From assembly GCF_000276805.1 (NCBI RefSeq), contig NZ_AKXQ01000001.1, positions 248,001-312,000 of the forward strand: a DNA stretch of 64,000 bases, in the 5' to 3' direction. The position numbers and the translations under genes are program-made. Positions 36,819 to 44,893 of this stretch are shown piece by piece; the first letter of the stretch is position 1, and every line of letters starts with the position of its first letter. Source of the stretch: Moritella dasanensis ArB 0140 (lineage in GTDB: Bacteria > Pseudomonadota > Gammaproteobacteria > Enterobacterales > Moritellaceae). A model generated the notes under the pieces. The model saw only the letters and a program-made list of their open reading frames with translations. It searched no databases and was not told the origin of the DNA.

Positions 36819-39722
36819 TTACGTATTCATTATGTTTTTTATATATGTTGTAAAACGTTCGTATTCACTAATTATTTCTTCTTTAGTTGTTTCCGGTTTT
36901 TTCCTATTTTTATATACCCATGCAACAAGATGGTCAAAATTGTAATGTGCAAAGGAGTCGTCGCCAGATTTAAATGGTAAAATCATACAGTTCAATTCAG
37001 GATAGTAAACCTGATAAAGAATATGATGATGTAAACCTTCACAAAACCCAATTTTATTATCTTTAACGGCTAATTTATCAAATTCATTTGGGCAAATCAT
37101 AGACATTCTCGGCCATCTATTTAGATTATTAATTCCAATTCTTAATACTTCTTTAATAACTGAATTATTGATAATGCATGTTTTAGTATGAGTGTATTTA
37201 ATTTTAACTTCACGTATGTTTTCTTTATGTTCGAAATCAATTTCGACACCTTCAAAATGCTTTGGTAGTAAATATTTACACAAAAACTTAATTATTTGGT
37301 TTGAATGAGTTACATCAACTGTAATGTGATATTTATCATTATTTGATGTGATTATTGTTTCAGTTCTTTCACGTGCTCTTTCATGTGTCCTAATAGTTAA
37401 ATGACACTCAGAACTTGTAATTATATCTGTTGTTGTAATGTTGTCTTGAATAACTAGTGATGGAAGAGTATTGTATTTAAAATCTTCAGTGTTGAAATAG
37501 GCTGGTTCGTGACAAGTGATAATAAATGCATTCATAAACTGGATGTCATCATTTGAAAATTTACTATCTCGTTCGAGTTTTTTCATAAAGTCAATTAAGG
37601 CATGATTAATCATGCTGTTTATTTCACTTTCTTTATCTTTTTTTATTTTATTTCGATTAATTTCTAAAATATCACTAGCTTTCAGTCCTAATATATCTAT
37701 GCTGAAATGACAAAAATGAGAACTTAAAGTGGTTTCTAATGGTTGGCCTTTAAAAAACAATTGTGACTCATATTTCCCATTAACGAAAATATTACTATTT
37801 TCAGGCGAAGTCAAAACAATTCGAAGTCCAGAGCTATGATAAAATCCCATATTGTTAAATTCAATATGATCTAAAGTTATAGGGTCACCATCAAAAATTA
37901 AACTAACTGGTATATAACTATTTTTAGAAAATCTTTTTACTTCACTTATTAAATTCAATATCTCAATATTTAATGGCTTTTCTTCAATAAAATCATAGCT
38001 TTGTATTTCTGATGTGATAATTCTATCGCTTAAGGAATATGAAAAATGAGATGGAACTTTATCATTTTCAATATTAAAATTAATCAAAGTTCCCACTTCG
38101 AACTTGTAACTTTCCATTTCTTTTTTAATGAATATATTGCCCAATTTAGACTTATTGGGATCGTCCATTTTAACCGTAATAGCGTCACCATTATAGAAAT
38201 TCTTTGATAGAATTGTCACGCTATCCGTTATCAAATATATACTTTGAAAACCGATGCCAAAAGCACCTGATGGTTGTAACCATAGAGGCATCGAATTTAT
38301 TAACTTTCGTTTTTTTAAATCTTTATTCGATGACCCTATTTTTTGTAGGTAGGTGAGTCCGCTTTTGTCTATACCCATGCCTTTATCTTGAATCTTAATG
38401 TTCCAACCGATAGTTTTTTCGTTGGAATTTCCTCTTTCAATATTGATATCAATTTTATAGTTATTTTTTAAAATTTCATTTATTTCGTTTGATGGTTCAG
38501 AGAAACTAATATTGTTATATTTTCCTAGAATATCTTTATCGATCCATAATTTTAGAAGTGTAGAGTCAGCTGCGTTTTGTAGAATTTCTCTTATACATTG
38601 AAATGGCTTTTCATAGAGACCTGCACCCTGTAACAGATCAAACATTTTATCTTCATCAACTTCAAATTTAGGGGGGCGGTCACGACTTAATAATTCATAG
38701 TCTTTAAGTTGGATGTCTAGGTATCCGATTGTGGGTAATAGCCCCATTTTTTTGCTTGGAACAATATCATCCCAATGCATCATTTGTTGATTAATTTCTT
38801 GTTCGAGGTATGCAAACCAACTCGCTGTTGCTGCGTATCCTTCATATGTTTCGCAAATAGCCCGAACTTCGATTCTATTTTGATCCATGCGGAAATGTTC
38901 AATCGACATATGTTTTTCAATATGAGCATGTGTTGAAGAAGGGAGCGTACCAGCAGTTTTCAGCATAACAGGACAAAATCTATTATCATCCAAATCTAGC
39001 AAATCACCCAATCTCAACAAACATGCTATATACCTCGGGTGCGCATTATCGTTCCCAAAGCCAACCTCTTTTTTAGGTAACAATTTTACATCATCGAATG
39101 AGTAACCATGATGGGCGCTAACAGCTCCTAAAACTTTAAATAACCGAGTAGGTAGTAGTTCATTTCTTGGACTACTTAGACCAATTTCAAGCCAAGGGTT
39201 TTTAACGATCGCTTCAGCTCTAGGTGCGTGCTTTTTACGGTAAAAATCGGCTAATAATATTCTTATGTCTTCGAATGTATCTAATGGCCACTGAGAGTGA
39301 TTAAAAATTTTTTCACAGTTAGAATCTTTATATTTTTTTCCGACTAAGTGCAGTTCATGGGCTTCGTCTGTAGCAATTAGAAGTAGATAGTCATTAAATT
39401 CAGGAGTATCCCAATCTTCTCGTATTTTATTCATTGGTATAACCATGCCAATATCATGACAAAAAGCAGCCTCAAGAATTAACCACAGATCTGTAGCTGA
39501 AAGGCTATTTATATTTTCCGCGCCCAAAATACGTTCAATATTTGTCACTATTTGATTTGAATGTGAAGCATCATGAAGACTGTAATGTGGAAATGTTTGA
39601 CTTACATTATTAAGCGCTTTTGAAATTAATTGTTCATCAAAAGTCCATTGCGCCCAAAGAGTGTTTAGTGAAGGATCAGCGTCACACAACTCTTTTAGTC
39701 TGTTTTTAATGATTGATGCCAT
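36819..39722 (-). CDS. HD domain-Hsp90-type ATPase protein 2 (putative conflict/defence protein)
   Basis: A 967-residue relative of the protein at 30715 with the same order of domains but little sequence identity. HD motifs are SLHDASHSNQ (48-57) and FCHDIGM (near 87-93), with GAVSAHHGYSFDD and LLRLGDLLDLDDNR further on. The GHKL ATPase has N-box IREILQNAADSTLLK, G1 IQDKGMGIDKS and the SGAFGIGFQS glycine box. The tail shares no clear similarity with protein 1. It is on the opposite strand and near the right end of the element. As with protein 1, a defence or conflict role is inferred from the HD plus Hsp90 architecture; the enzymatic reaction is unknown. Confidence 0.85.
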   Translation of the reverse strand: MASIIKNRLKELCDADPSLNTLWAQWTFDEQLISKALNNVSQTFPHYSLHDASHSNQIVTNIERILGAENINSLSATDLWLILEAAFCHDIGMVIPMNKIREDWDTPEFNDYLLLIATDEAHELHLVGKKYKDSNCEKIFNHSQWPLDTFEDIRILLADFYRKKHAPRAEAIVKNPWLEIGLSSPRNELLPTRLFKVLGAVSAHHGYSFDDVKLLPKKEVGFGNDNAHPRYIACLLRLGDLLDLDDNRFCPVMLKTAGTLPSSTHAHIEKHMSIEHFRMDQNRIEVRAICETYEGYAATASWFAYLEQEINQQMMHWDDIVPSKKMGLLPTIGYLDIQLKDYELLSRDRPPKFEVDEDKMFDLLQGAGLYEKPFQCIREILQNAADSTLLKLWIDKDILGKYNNISFSEPSNEINEILKNNYKIDINIERGNSNEKTIGWNIKIQDKGMGIDKSGLTYLQKIGSSNKDLKKRKLINSMPLWLQPSGAFGIGFQSIYLITDSVTILSKNFYNGDAITVKMDDPNKSKLGNIFIKKEMESYKFEVGTLINFNIENDKVPSHFSYSLSDRIITSEIQSYDFIEEKPLNIEILNLISEVKRFSKNSYIPVSLIFDGDPITLDHIEFNNMGFYHSSGLRIVLTSPENSNIFVNGKYESQLFFKGQPLETTLSSHFCHFSIDILGLKASDILEINRNKIKKDKESEINSMINHALIDFMKKLERDSKFSNDDIQFMNAFIITCHEPAYFNTEDFKYNTLPSLVIQDNITTTDIITSSECHLTIRTHERARERTETIITSNNDKYHITVDVTHSNQIIKFLCKYLLPKHFEGVEIDFEHKENIREVKIKYTHTKTCIINNSVIKEVLRIGINNLNRWPRMSMICPNEFDKLAVKDNKIGFCEGLHHHILYQVYYPELNCMILPFKSGDDSFAHYNFDHLVAWVYKNRKKPETTKEEIISEYERFTTYIKNIMNT

Positions 39723-40416
39723 TCTAGCTCCAGCTATTGAAATGTGAAATTATCAAATAAAGGCTTATTATACCATTGAAATTAAATGATTTTATTACTT
39801 GGTATCATAATTTTTAATATGAATACTTTAATTAAATGTAATTATTAGATAATTAGGAGGTCTTTTCTTTACATGAGTAAACAAAGCTCTGACTTACTTT
39901 TGGATATGTGAGTCAAGAAATACTTAGATTAGTAGTCAAATGATATTATTTATAGAAAATCCCCTGGGAGTATGGTTGGCCATTATTTTTAAATGGCTTG
40001 TAGGTATAAGGTGTAAAACATTAAGTATGAATTGAAATCGTTCTACTGTTAAAGCCAAACTCAAGCAGAGTTAAAGATCAAGAAAAATTTTTCTATAAGC
40101 TATAGCAACATATGTTGGCATAATACTTTTTTAGTGAAAACCTAAAATGTGTTTATACCTTACTCAAGTGGAGCTTGAAGGTAAAATTCATTAATTAGGG
40201 AGTATCTTATTTTGATCTTGGAGTCTATCGCTAGGTATGAAATGGAGTGCCTTAGCGATGTAGTAAATTGTTTTTCGTTATTATGATTAAATTTAAAAAT
40301 TAATCATAAATGACTCTCGAGATATAAACATCATTATAATACACATTAAGTCTTTGATTTTAAATTTATTACGTCTAATTAATCATGTTTTTTATCAAAA
40401 TACTATGCAAGGGTAG
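39723..40416. other. Right-end region of element with decayed ygjP fragment
   Basis: About 690 bases with no intact gene. It holds the degenerate ygjP 3' remnant (own entry) and an AT-rich 220-base stretch (40197-40407) that runs to the right inverted repeat. Confidence 0.55.
40056..40193 (+). pseudogene. Degenerate 3' remnant of another ygjP copy
   Basis: Reads in the ygjP frame as S-S-R-V-K-D-Q-E-K-F-F-Y-K-L, then a stop, Q-H-M-L-A, and later (with a frame change) the TLLKW/TQVELEGKI-type end of the protein. It lacks everything before the HELSH site, so its start coincides with the insertion point in the two other copies. Its downstream bases also resemble the flank of the intact copy. This points to an older insertion at the same site. 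Confidence 0.75.
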
Positions 40417-40557
40417 CTTTCTCACGTACGGGAGAAAAACCACGATAAGGCATTTTACAAGCTTTGCGAGCATATGCTGCCTGATTATCACCAGTTCGAA
40501 TTTGAAATGCGCTTGTATTTAACTCAGGTGGAGTTTAGAGGTGAGATTTATAACTAA
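40417..40557 (+). pseudogene. 3' part of host ygjP-like gene (right half of the split gene)
   Basis: From the right inverted repeat onward the frame reads LSHVREKNHDKAFYKLC, then HMLPDYHQ and LYLTQVEFRGEIYN with a stop at 40555. This is the missing C-terminal half of the gene whose 5' part ends at 23292. Together they would give one complete protein; the element separates HE-L from SH in the zinc site. Confidence 0.9.
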
Positions 40558-40580
40558 GTGGATTTATTCTTACTCAGTTA

Positions 40581-40832
40581 TTATTTCATTGTTACTTTAC
40601 CGCCGACCATTTTGTAAGCCGGTGTGCCTCGTACCAAGGTATCTCTGGCAAACACTTGCTCACATTTAGGGCAAGTGCACGGTGTGTTGCAATAGTCTGT
40701 GACGATACGCTCTTTAAAGCATTTCACTAAACTTCCTTTACCGCCTTTACGGTATTTAAACAGCAGTGCTTTGCACTTACTACAAAATATCTCAACAGTT
40801 TGCGTTGGACCTTTCTTATTTGGTTTTGCCAT
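40581..40832 (-). CDS. Small zinc-ribbon protein
   Basis: An 83-residue protein with two CxxC pairs: FCSKCKALLF near residue 16 and CTCPKCEQVF near 52, plus a TDYCNTPC segment, giving a treble or ribbon-type zinc site. It has a basic middle (KYRKGGKGSLVKC). Function unknown; it is the first gene right of the element and lies downstream (same strand) of the pilin gene. The plus-strand ORFs overlapping it are shadows. Confidence 0.65.
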   Translation of the reverse strand: MAKPNKKGPTQTVEIFCSKCKALLFKYRKGGKGSLVKCFKERIVTDYCNTPCTCPKCEQVFARDTLVRGTPAYKMVGGKVTMK

Positions 40833-40856
40833 TGTTTACGACTACTCTGTTACGAA

Positions 40857-41399
40857 TCAAATATCACATGCAGTAGGTATTATATCACCTGTGTATTGCT
40901 TACACACAGTACCTTCGCCACTCATGTAATAAGTAATACCAACTTCTGGATATTGATATTCACAACGCATACGAGAATTATCCGCTTTTGCATAATGCGT
41001 TATTTGAATTAAGGCTTTCGGATCGTTACCTGTTAGTGGCTTAATTACGCTCTTCTCTCCTTCAATCAATGTATTCCATATAGCCTCACAAAATTGAGGT
41101 GCTGTTGAAGTTGGGAAATGTAATATTTGAGATGTAATAGCCTCATGAAAGTCAATGCTGTAATAACCTATAGGAGAACTAGGTTCGTTAAATCTCAAAT
41201 TACCAGGGCGCCCCTCTAATTCATGTTTAGCGCTAATCACATCAATCCCGCTCTTTAATGCGCCTGAAAAACCGCTTAATGTAGCTCTTTCTGCATCATT
41301 TCGTAAATTGAGAAACTTAGGCACTGCTGTTGCCGCTAATATGCCTAAGACGATAATGACAATGACTAATTCGATGAGAGTAAAACCGCGATGCTTCAT
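40857..41399 (-). CDS. MSHA-type type IV pilin-like protein
   Basis: A prepilin with a four-residue leader (MKHRG) and the peptidase site followed by FTLIELVIVIIVLGIL and PKFLNLRNDAE. The C-terminal domain carries cysteines FCEAIWNTL, RMRCEYQY and VCKQY. 180 residues. It resembles the pilin at 19279 in the N-terminus and layout but not in the head domain, so the two are paralogues with different surfaces. It is another orphan far from assembly genes. Confidence 0.88.
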   Translation of the reverse strand: MKHRGFTLIELVIVIIVLGILAATAVPKFLNLRNDAERATLSGFSGALKSGIDVISAKHELEGRPGNLRFNEPSSPIGYYSIDFHEAITSQILHFPTSTAPQFCEAIWNTLIEGEKSVIKPLTGNDPKALIQITHYAKADNSRMRCEYQYPEVGITYYMSGEGTVCKQYTGDIIPTACDI

Positions 41400-41639
41400 G
41401 CTAATACTTTAGAGTTATTCTGGTGTGGTGATATTACCTAAATGTGACATGGTGTTAAAGTATTGTGTTTGATTAATAAGGCTCTTAGTATTAATCAATA
41501 AGCATAGATATTAATGCATAAAATATTATATTTAGTGTTTATCAATACTGTACGCAGAATGAGCAACTTGATTTGATTACACTTGTAGTTCAGGATACTA
41601 AATTAGATAGACAGTTATATTTATAAGGATTATTTTTTA

Positions 41640-44192
41640 ATGTCGACACCGCAGCAAACAAAAAAAGCATCATTTCATCTAAGACGTTGGATCTTAGGTG
41701 TCTCGACATTAATGATGTTAAGTGTTGCCGTGGCCTCTGTTTATCGTGAAAGCATTATTATTAAAGTGAGCAATAATTTAGCTAAAAACTACGGCATTAA
41801 AGTCGAACAGTTAACCGGTTTAGTAATGAAGTTTGATCTTAAGCAGCCTTGGTTTATTGACAGCATCGCGTTAGCTAACGTGGATTTAAGCCTTGATTAT
41901 TTGCAGTTTCAGCAAGCGACTCAAGCTCAAACGGTAGACACCGACTCGAAAACCACAGCCACCGCGCTGGTTATTCCCACATTACCTGATTGGATACCCG
42001 ATCTCCACATTACTAATATCACGGTGCGGGGTGATAATTTACCTGACTTCGCCGCGGATAAATTAGAGTCTTGGTCAAGCCTTAAGCTAAATACCTTGGA
42101 TGTTAAAAATATTGTTTATCGCTATAACAATGTAGACCCTGAATTTGGATTTTCTGTGTGGCAGCAAGAACTGCAATTACTGACTGCCGAGTTTAATTAC
42201 AGCGCTGGCCAGCTTAATGACAAAAGCAATGACCGAGACCGTCACAAGCAACTCAACGGAACATTGATCACTGACTTAGCGAAAACTAAGCCAATCATGG
42301 ATCTATTCTTACCTGAGCTTAATGGTTTGCTGTCCGGCTCGGTTAAAGTAGACATCGCGCTCAATCCAGAAAAGGTTGATCGTATTGCAGTGGCTATTTC
42401 ACTTAACGATGTAGGGCTTTATGAGCAACAACAAGCAGTCATTACCAACACCAATTTAACCTTAACGACGGCGTTAACCTTAGGTGACAACGGTTGGTTA
42501 GCTGATGCTGCCGATTTAAACTTGGTTAATGTAGATCCTATTACTGTTTCCGCCGATAACTGTGCTCTATTTGATTCGTTATTTAAAATGGCAAACGCAG
42601 TGTGCCAACCTTTTCAGCAGAGCGATTCATTAACGCTAACGCCAATCATCATAACGCCACAATTACCGTTATCTTTACAGTTGAGCATACAAGACCGAAA
42701 TATAGATACCTGGCAGGTTGCAGCGAAACAACTCGGTGCGACGGTACACATGTCGGAAAATAGATTTGCGCTACAAGTGAACCAACTGTTACTTACCCCA
42801 GGATCTTGGCAAGGCAGTTGGGCTATTTCAGCTGCGGGTAATAGCCGATTTTTCAGTGCGGTTGATGGGTTAGAACCAATGCCGGTACAAGTGGCTGGGA
42901 AAGGGGTTGTGGAATTCAACCCGACAAGTACAGCGCTACAAACTAAGTTACTCGTTAATCAAGCAAGCATAACAGCGCAACAGTTTAAATATACCGACAT
43001 GTCGAGTGACAATATGACGGTTAAATTATTGACGCCTACCAGGATTAACATCAAGGATAATAAAGTGTCATCCTTTACGAGTGCTTTCGAAACCATCTTA
43101 GATAACAGCCAATATCAACAAACCTATAAAATAAATACACTAACCGCGCAGCATAAAGCCAGTTTTAGCACGAAGAGCATCGTGTTGAATTCTGATTGGC
43201 AACTCGATGATGCACTGCTAAAAAGTGAAAACACCGTGAGTTTGTTAGAACTCAAGCCAATTAAAGCCGAAGGTTACTGGCAGTTACCAATACAAAATAT
43301 CCCGTCGTTAATGACCGATGTATATCCTTTACCTAAAGGGTTAACGCTATCTGCGCAGATAACAAACAAGCTTAACTACACACTAAATTTAGCTACACAA
43401 AAACCTTACTTGGCGGCTAATATTAGCGGTGAGTTAACGGCTGATAGTGCGCATTTCAATGACATTAGCGCCGCACAACTGAAAACCAGTTGGCGCTGTA
43501 ATATGGATAGTACCAACGCTGATATTTCGGCATCATTAATGGCTAAGTGCACAATTGATAGCAATGTAGCAGCCGTCAATATGGGGCCTGTGGTTGAAAA
43601 CATAGCCGTGTCAGGTTTGGTATCGTTAACGAATGGACAATTTCAAGTGGCTGTTGATAATGCCTCGGCCGATATTTTTTCAGGTCAGGTCTCGGTTTTA
43701 CCCTTGTTAATTACCGATTTTGAGCATATTGTTGGTCAGATACAGGTTCGCAATCTATCTTTACCAGAGGCTGTTGAATTATATCAAGTTCCGGGTGTGA
43801 AAGTGACCGGATTATTAAAGGCTGATTTACCGTTTGTGCTGCAAGGGTCCGCGGTATCGATAACCGATGGTGTAATCGAGGGGCAAGGTCAGGGCGGTAT
43901 CATTCAAATTAAAGATAACGTCACTATCGACCAGTTAAAGCTGACGCAACCGCAATTACGTTATGCGTTAGATCTGTTGGAAAATTTGCATTATGAGCGT
44001 TTATACAGTGCTGTGGACTTTAAACCGAGCGGTGAAACTAAGTTATTGATTAGTATTAAAGGTCGCAACCCAAGTGTCGAGCGCCCCATTGAATTTAATT
44101 ATTCACATGAAGAAAATATATTACAGCTATTTCGTAGTTTAAGAATTAATGATTCGATGTATGATGCACTGGATAAAATGAATAACCCATAA
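41640..44192 (+). CDS. ydbH: YdbH-family intermembrane transport protein
   Basis: An AsmA-like protein that spans the periplasm and with YnbE forms a bridge for phospholipid transport between the membranes. The N-terminal helix is at about residues 16-36 (LRRWILGVSTLMMLSVAVASV), and the rest is rich in repeated beta-strand and Asn/Asp/Gln segments typical of the family. The C-terminal part reads GVIEGQGQGGIIQIKD and LENLHYERLYSAVDFKPSGE, which mark the YdbH domain. 850 residues, normal for the family. It is the first gene of an operon with ynbE and ydbL. Confidence 0.88.
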   Translation: MSTPQQTKKASFHLRRWILGVSTLMMLSVAVASVYRESIIIKVSNNLAKNYGIKVEQLTGLVMKFDLKQPWFIDSIALANVDLSLDYLQFQQATQAQTVDTDSKTTATALVIPTLPDWIPDLHITNITVRGDNLPDFAADKLESWSSLKLNTLDVKNIVYRYNNVDPEFGFSVWQQELQLLTAEFNYSAGQLNDKSNDRDRHKQLNGTLITDLAKTKPIMDLFLPELNGLLSGSVKVDIALNPEKVDRIAVAISLNDVGLYEQQQAVITNTNLTLTTALTLGDNGWLADAADLNLVNVDPITVSADNCALFDSLFKMANAVCQPFQQSDSLTLTPIIITPQLPLSLQLSIQDRNIDTWQVAAKQLGATVHMSENRFALQVNQLLLTPGSWQGSWAISAAGNSRFFSAVDGLEPMPVQVAGKGVVEFNPTSTALQTKLLVNQASITAQQFKYTDMSSDNMTVKLLTPTRINIKDNKVSSFTSAFETILDNSQYQQTYKINTLTAQHKASFSTKSIVLNSDWQLDDALLKSENTVSLLELKPIKAEGYWQLPIQNIPSLMTDVYPLPKGLTLSAQITNKLNYTLNLATQKPYLAANISGELTADSAHFNDISAAQLKTSWRCNMDSTNADISASLMAKCTIDSNVAAVNMGPVVENIAVSGLVSLTNGQFQVAVDNASADIFSGQVSVLPLLITDFEHIVGQIQVRNLSLPEAVELYQVPGVKVTGLLKADLPFVLQGSAVSITDGVIEGQGQGGIIQIKDNVTIDQLKLTQPQLRYALDLLENLHYERLYSAVDFKPSGETKLLISIKGRNPSVERPIEFNYSHEENILQLFRSLRINDSMYDALDKMNNP

Positions 44193-44201
44193 GGATATAA
44201 T

Positions 44202-44384
44202 ATGAAAGCACTGTTATTTAGTGCAAGTTTACTTGTACTTATTGCTGGTTGTACCCCAACAGTACAGCTTGCCGTTCCCGATAAACCGATAGTGATTAAT
44301 TTAAATGTAAAAATTGATCATGAAATCAAAGTAAAAGTTGATAAAGAGCTAGATGATGTATTTAGCGATGACGAGTTATTCTAG
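44202..44384 (+). CDS. ynbE: YnbE-family outer-membrane lipoprotein
   Basis: A 60-residue lipoprotein with signal peptide and lipobox LIAGC (Cys at about 17), followed by the short VPDKPIVINLNVKIDHEIKVKVD segment characteristic of YnbE. In the family it pairs with YdbH at the outer membrane. It begins nine bases after the ydbH stop and has AAGGA before its ATG. Confidence 0.9.
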   Translation: MKALLFSASLLVLIAGCTPTVQLAVPDKPIVINLNVKIDHEIKVKVDKELDDVFSDDELF

Positions 44385-44401
44385 CCAAAATGGAGCTTAC
44401 A

Positions 44402-44722
44402 ATGAAAAGAATTTTTTCAACCTTGATTATTTTATTTGCGATGTCTTTTTCGGTACAAGCAATTGATTTACAATCCGCAAAACAAGCTGGGTTAGTTGGC
44501 GAGCAAGTTAATGGCTACCTTGGGGCTGTAAAGCCAAGTAGTGAAGTCAACGCGTTAATTAAAGAAGTGAATGATAAACGTAAAGCTAAATATCAAGAGC
44601 TAGCAACTAAGCATAATGTGACCGTTCAGGCTATCTCTGCACGCGCAGCGAAAAAAGCCATGTCAATGACAGACAAAGGTCAGTTTATTGAATCTGCTCC
44701 AGGGCAGTGGAAAAAGAAATAG
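44402..44722 (+). CDS. ydbL: YdbL-family (DUF1318) periplasmic protein
   Basis: A 106-residue protein with signal peptide (MKRIFSTLIILFAMSFSVQA) and a DUF1318 core (LQSAKQAGLVGEQVNGYLG, VNDKRKAKYQELA). It is the third gene of the ydbH-ynbE-ydbL operon, thought to modulate the complex. The ATG at 44402 with GGAG six bases upstream is preferred over 44390. Confidence 0.88.
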   Translation: MKRIFSTLIILFAMSFSVQAIDLQSAKQAGLVGEQVNGYLGAVKPSSEVNALIKEVNDKRKAKYQELATKHNVTVQAISARAAKKAMSMTDKGQFIESAPGQWKKK

Positions 44723-44749
44723 CGACAACATAATTACGTTAAAAATAAT

Positions 44750-44796
44750 AAGCCCTACCGTGATGTATAAATAACATTATGGTGGGGCTTTTTCGT
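44750..44796 (+). terminator. Rho-independent terminator of ydbH operon
   Basis: AAGCCCTACC pairs with GGTGGGGCTT around a loop, followed by TTTTTCGTTTTT. Confidence 0.85.
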
Positions 44797-44893
44797 TTTT
44801 GCCGTGGAATAACGTGCTTATTTCTAAGTAAGGCATAACTTCATTTTAAGGCTATTCTTAGTGGGAGATTAGAGACTGGCAGAATGAGCGAAT

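Larger units (their letters stand above)
23293..40417. mobile_element. 17.1-kb integrative element (intA-tfp2-intB-srap type) inserted in ygjP
   Basis: The ends are GCTACCCTTG at 23293-23302 and its inverse CAAGGGTAGC at 40408-40417, which sit exactly where the ygjP-like gene is broken. Just inside the left end the motif ACCCTTG recurs at 23322-23328, and the right end is also followed inward by TTTTGATAAAAAAC-like sequence similar to the left. The left part carries a four-gene module: two tyrosine recombinases flanking a recombinase-fold protein, and a small auxiliary protein. From memory this is the intA-tfp2-intB-srap core of strand-biased circularizing elements such as Tn6283. Cargo follows: two HD-Hsp90 ATPase genes, an intact ygjP copy, two regulators and a membrane protein. 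The element may be a composite of more than one insertion (see the ygjP remnant near 40060). Confidence 0.82.

Noticed and set aside
30715..39722. The two large ATPases as HtpG/Hsp90 chaperones
   Set aside because: They carry an N-terminal HD domain, are longer than HtpG and show no overall HtpG match; only the GHKL motifs are shared.
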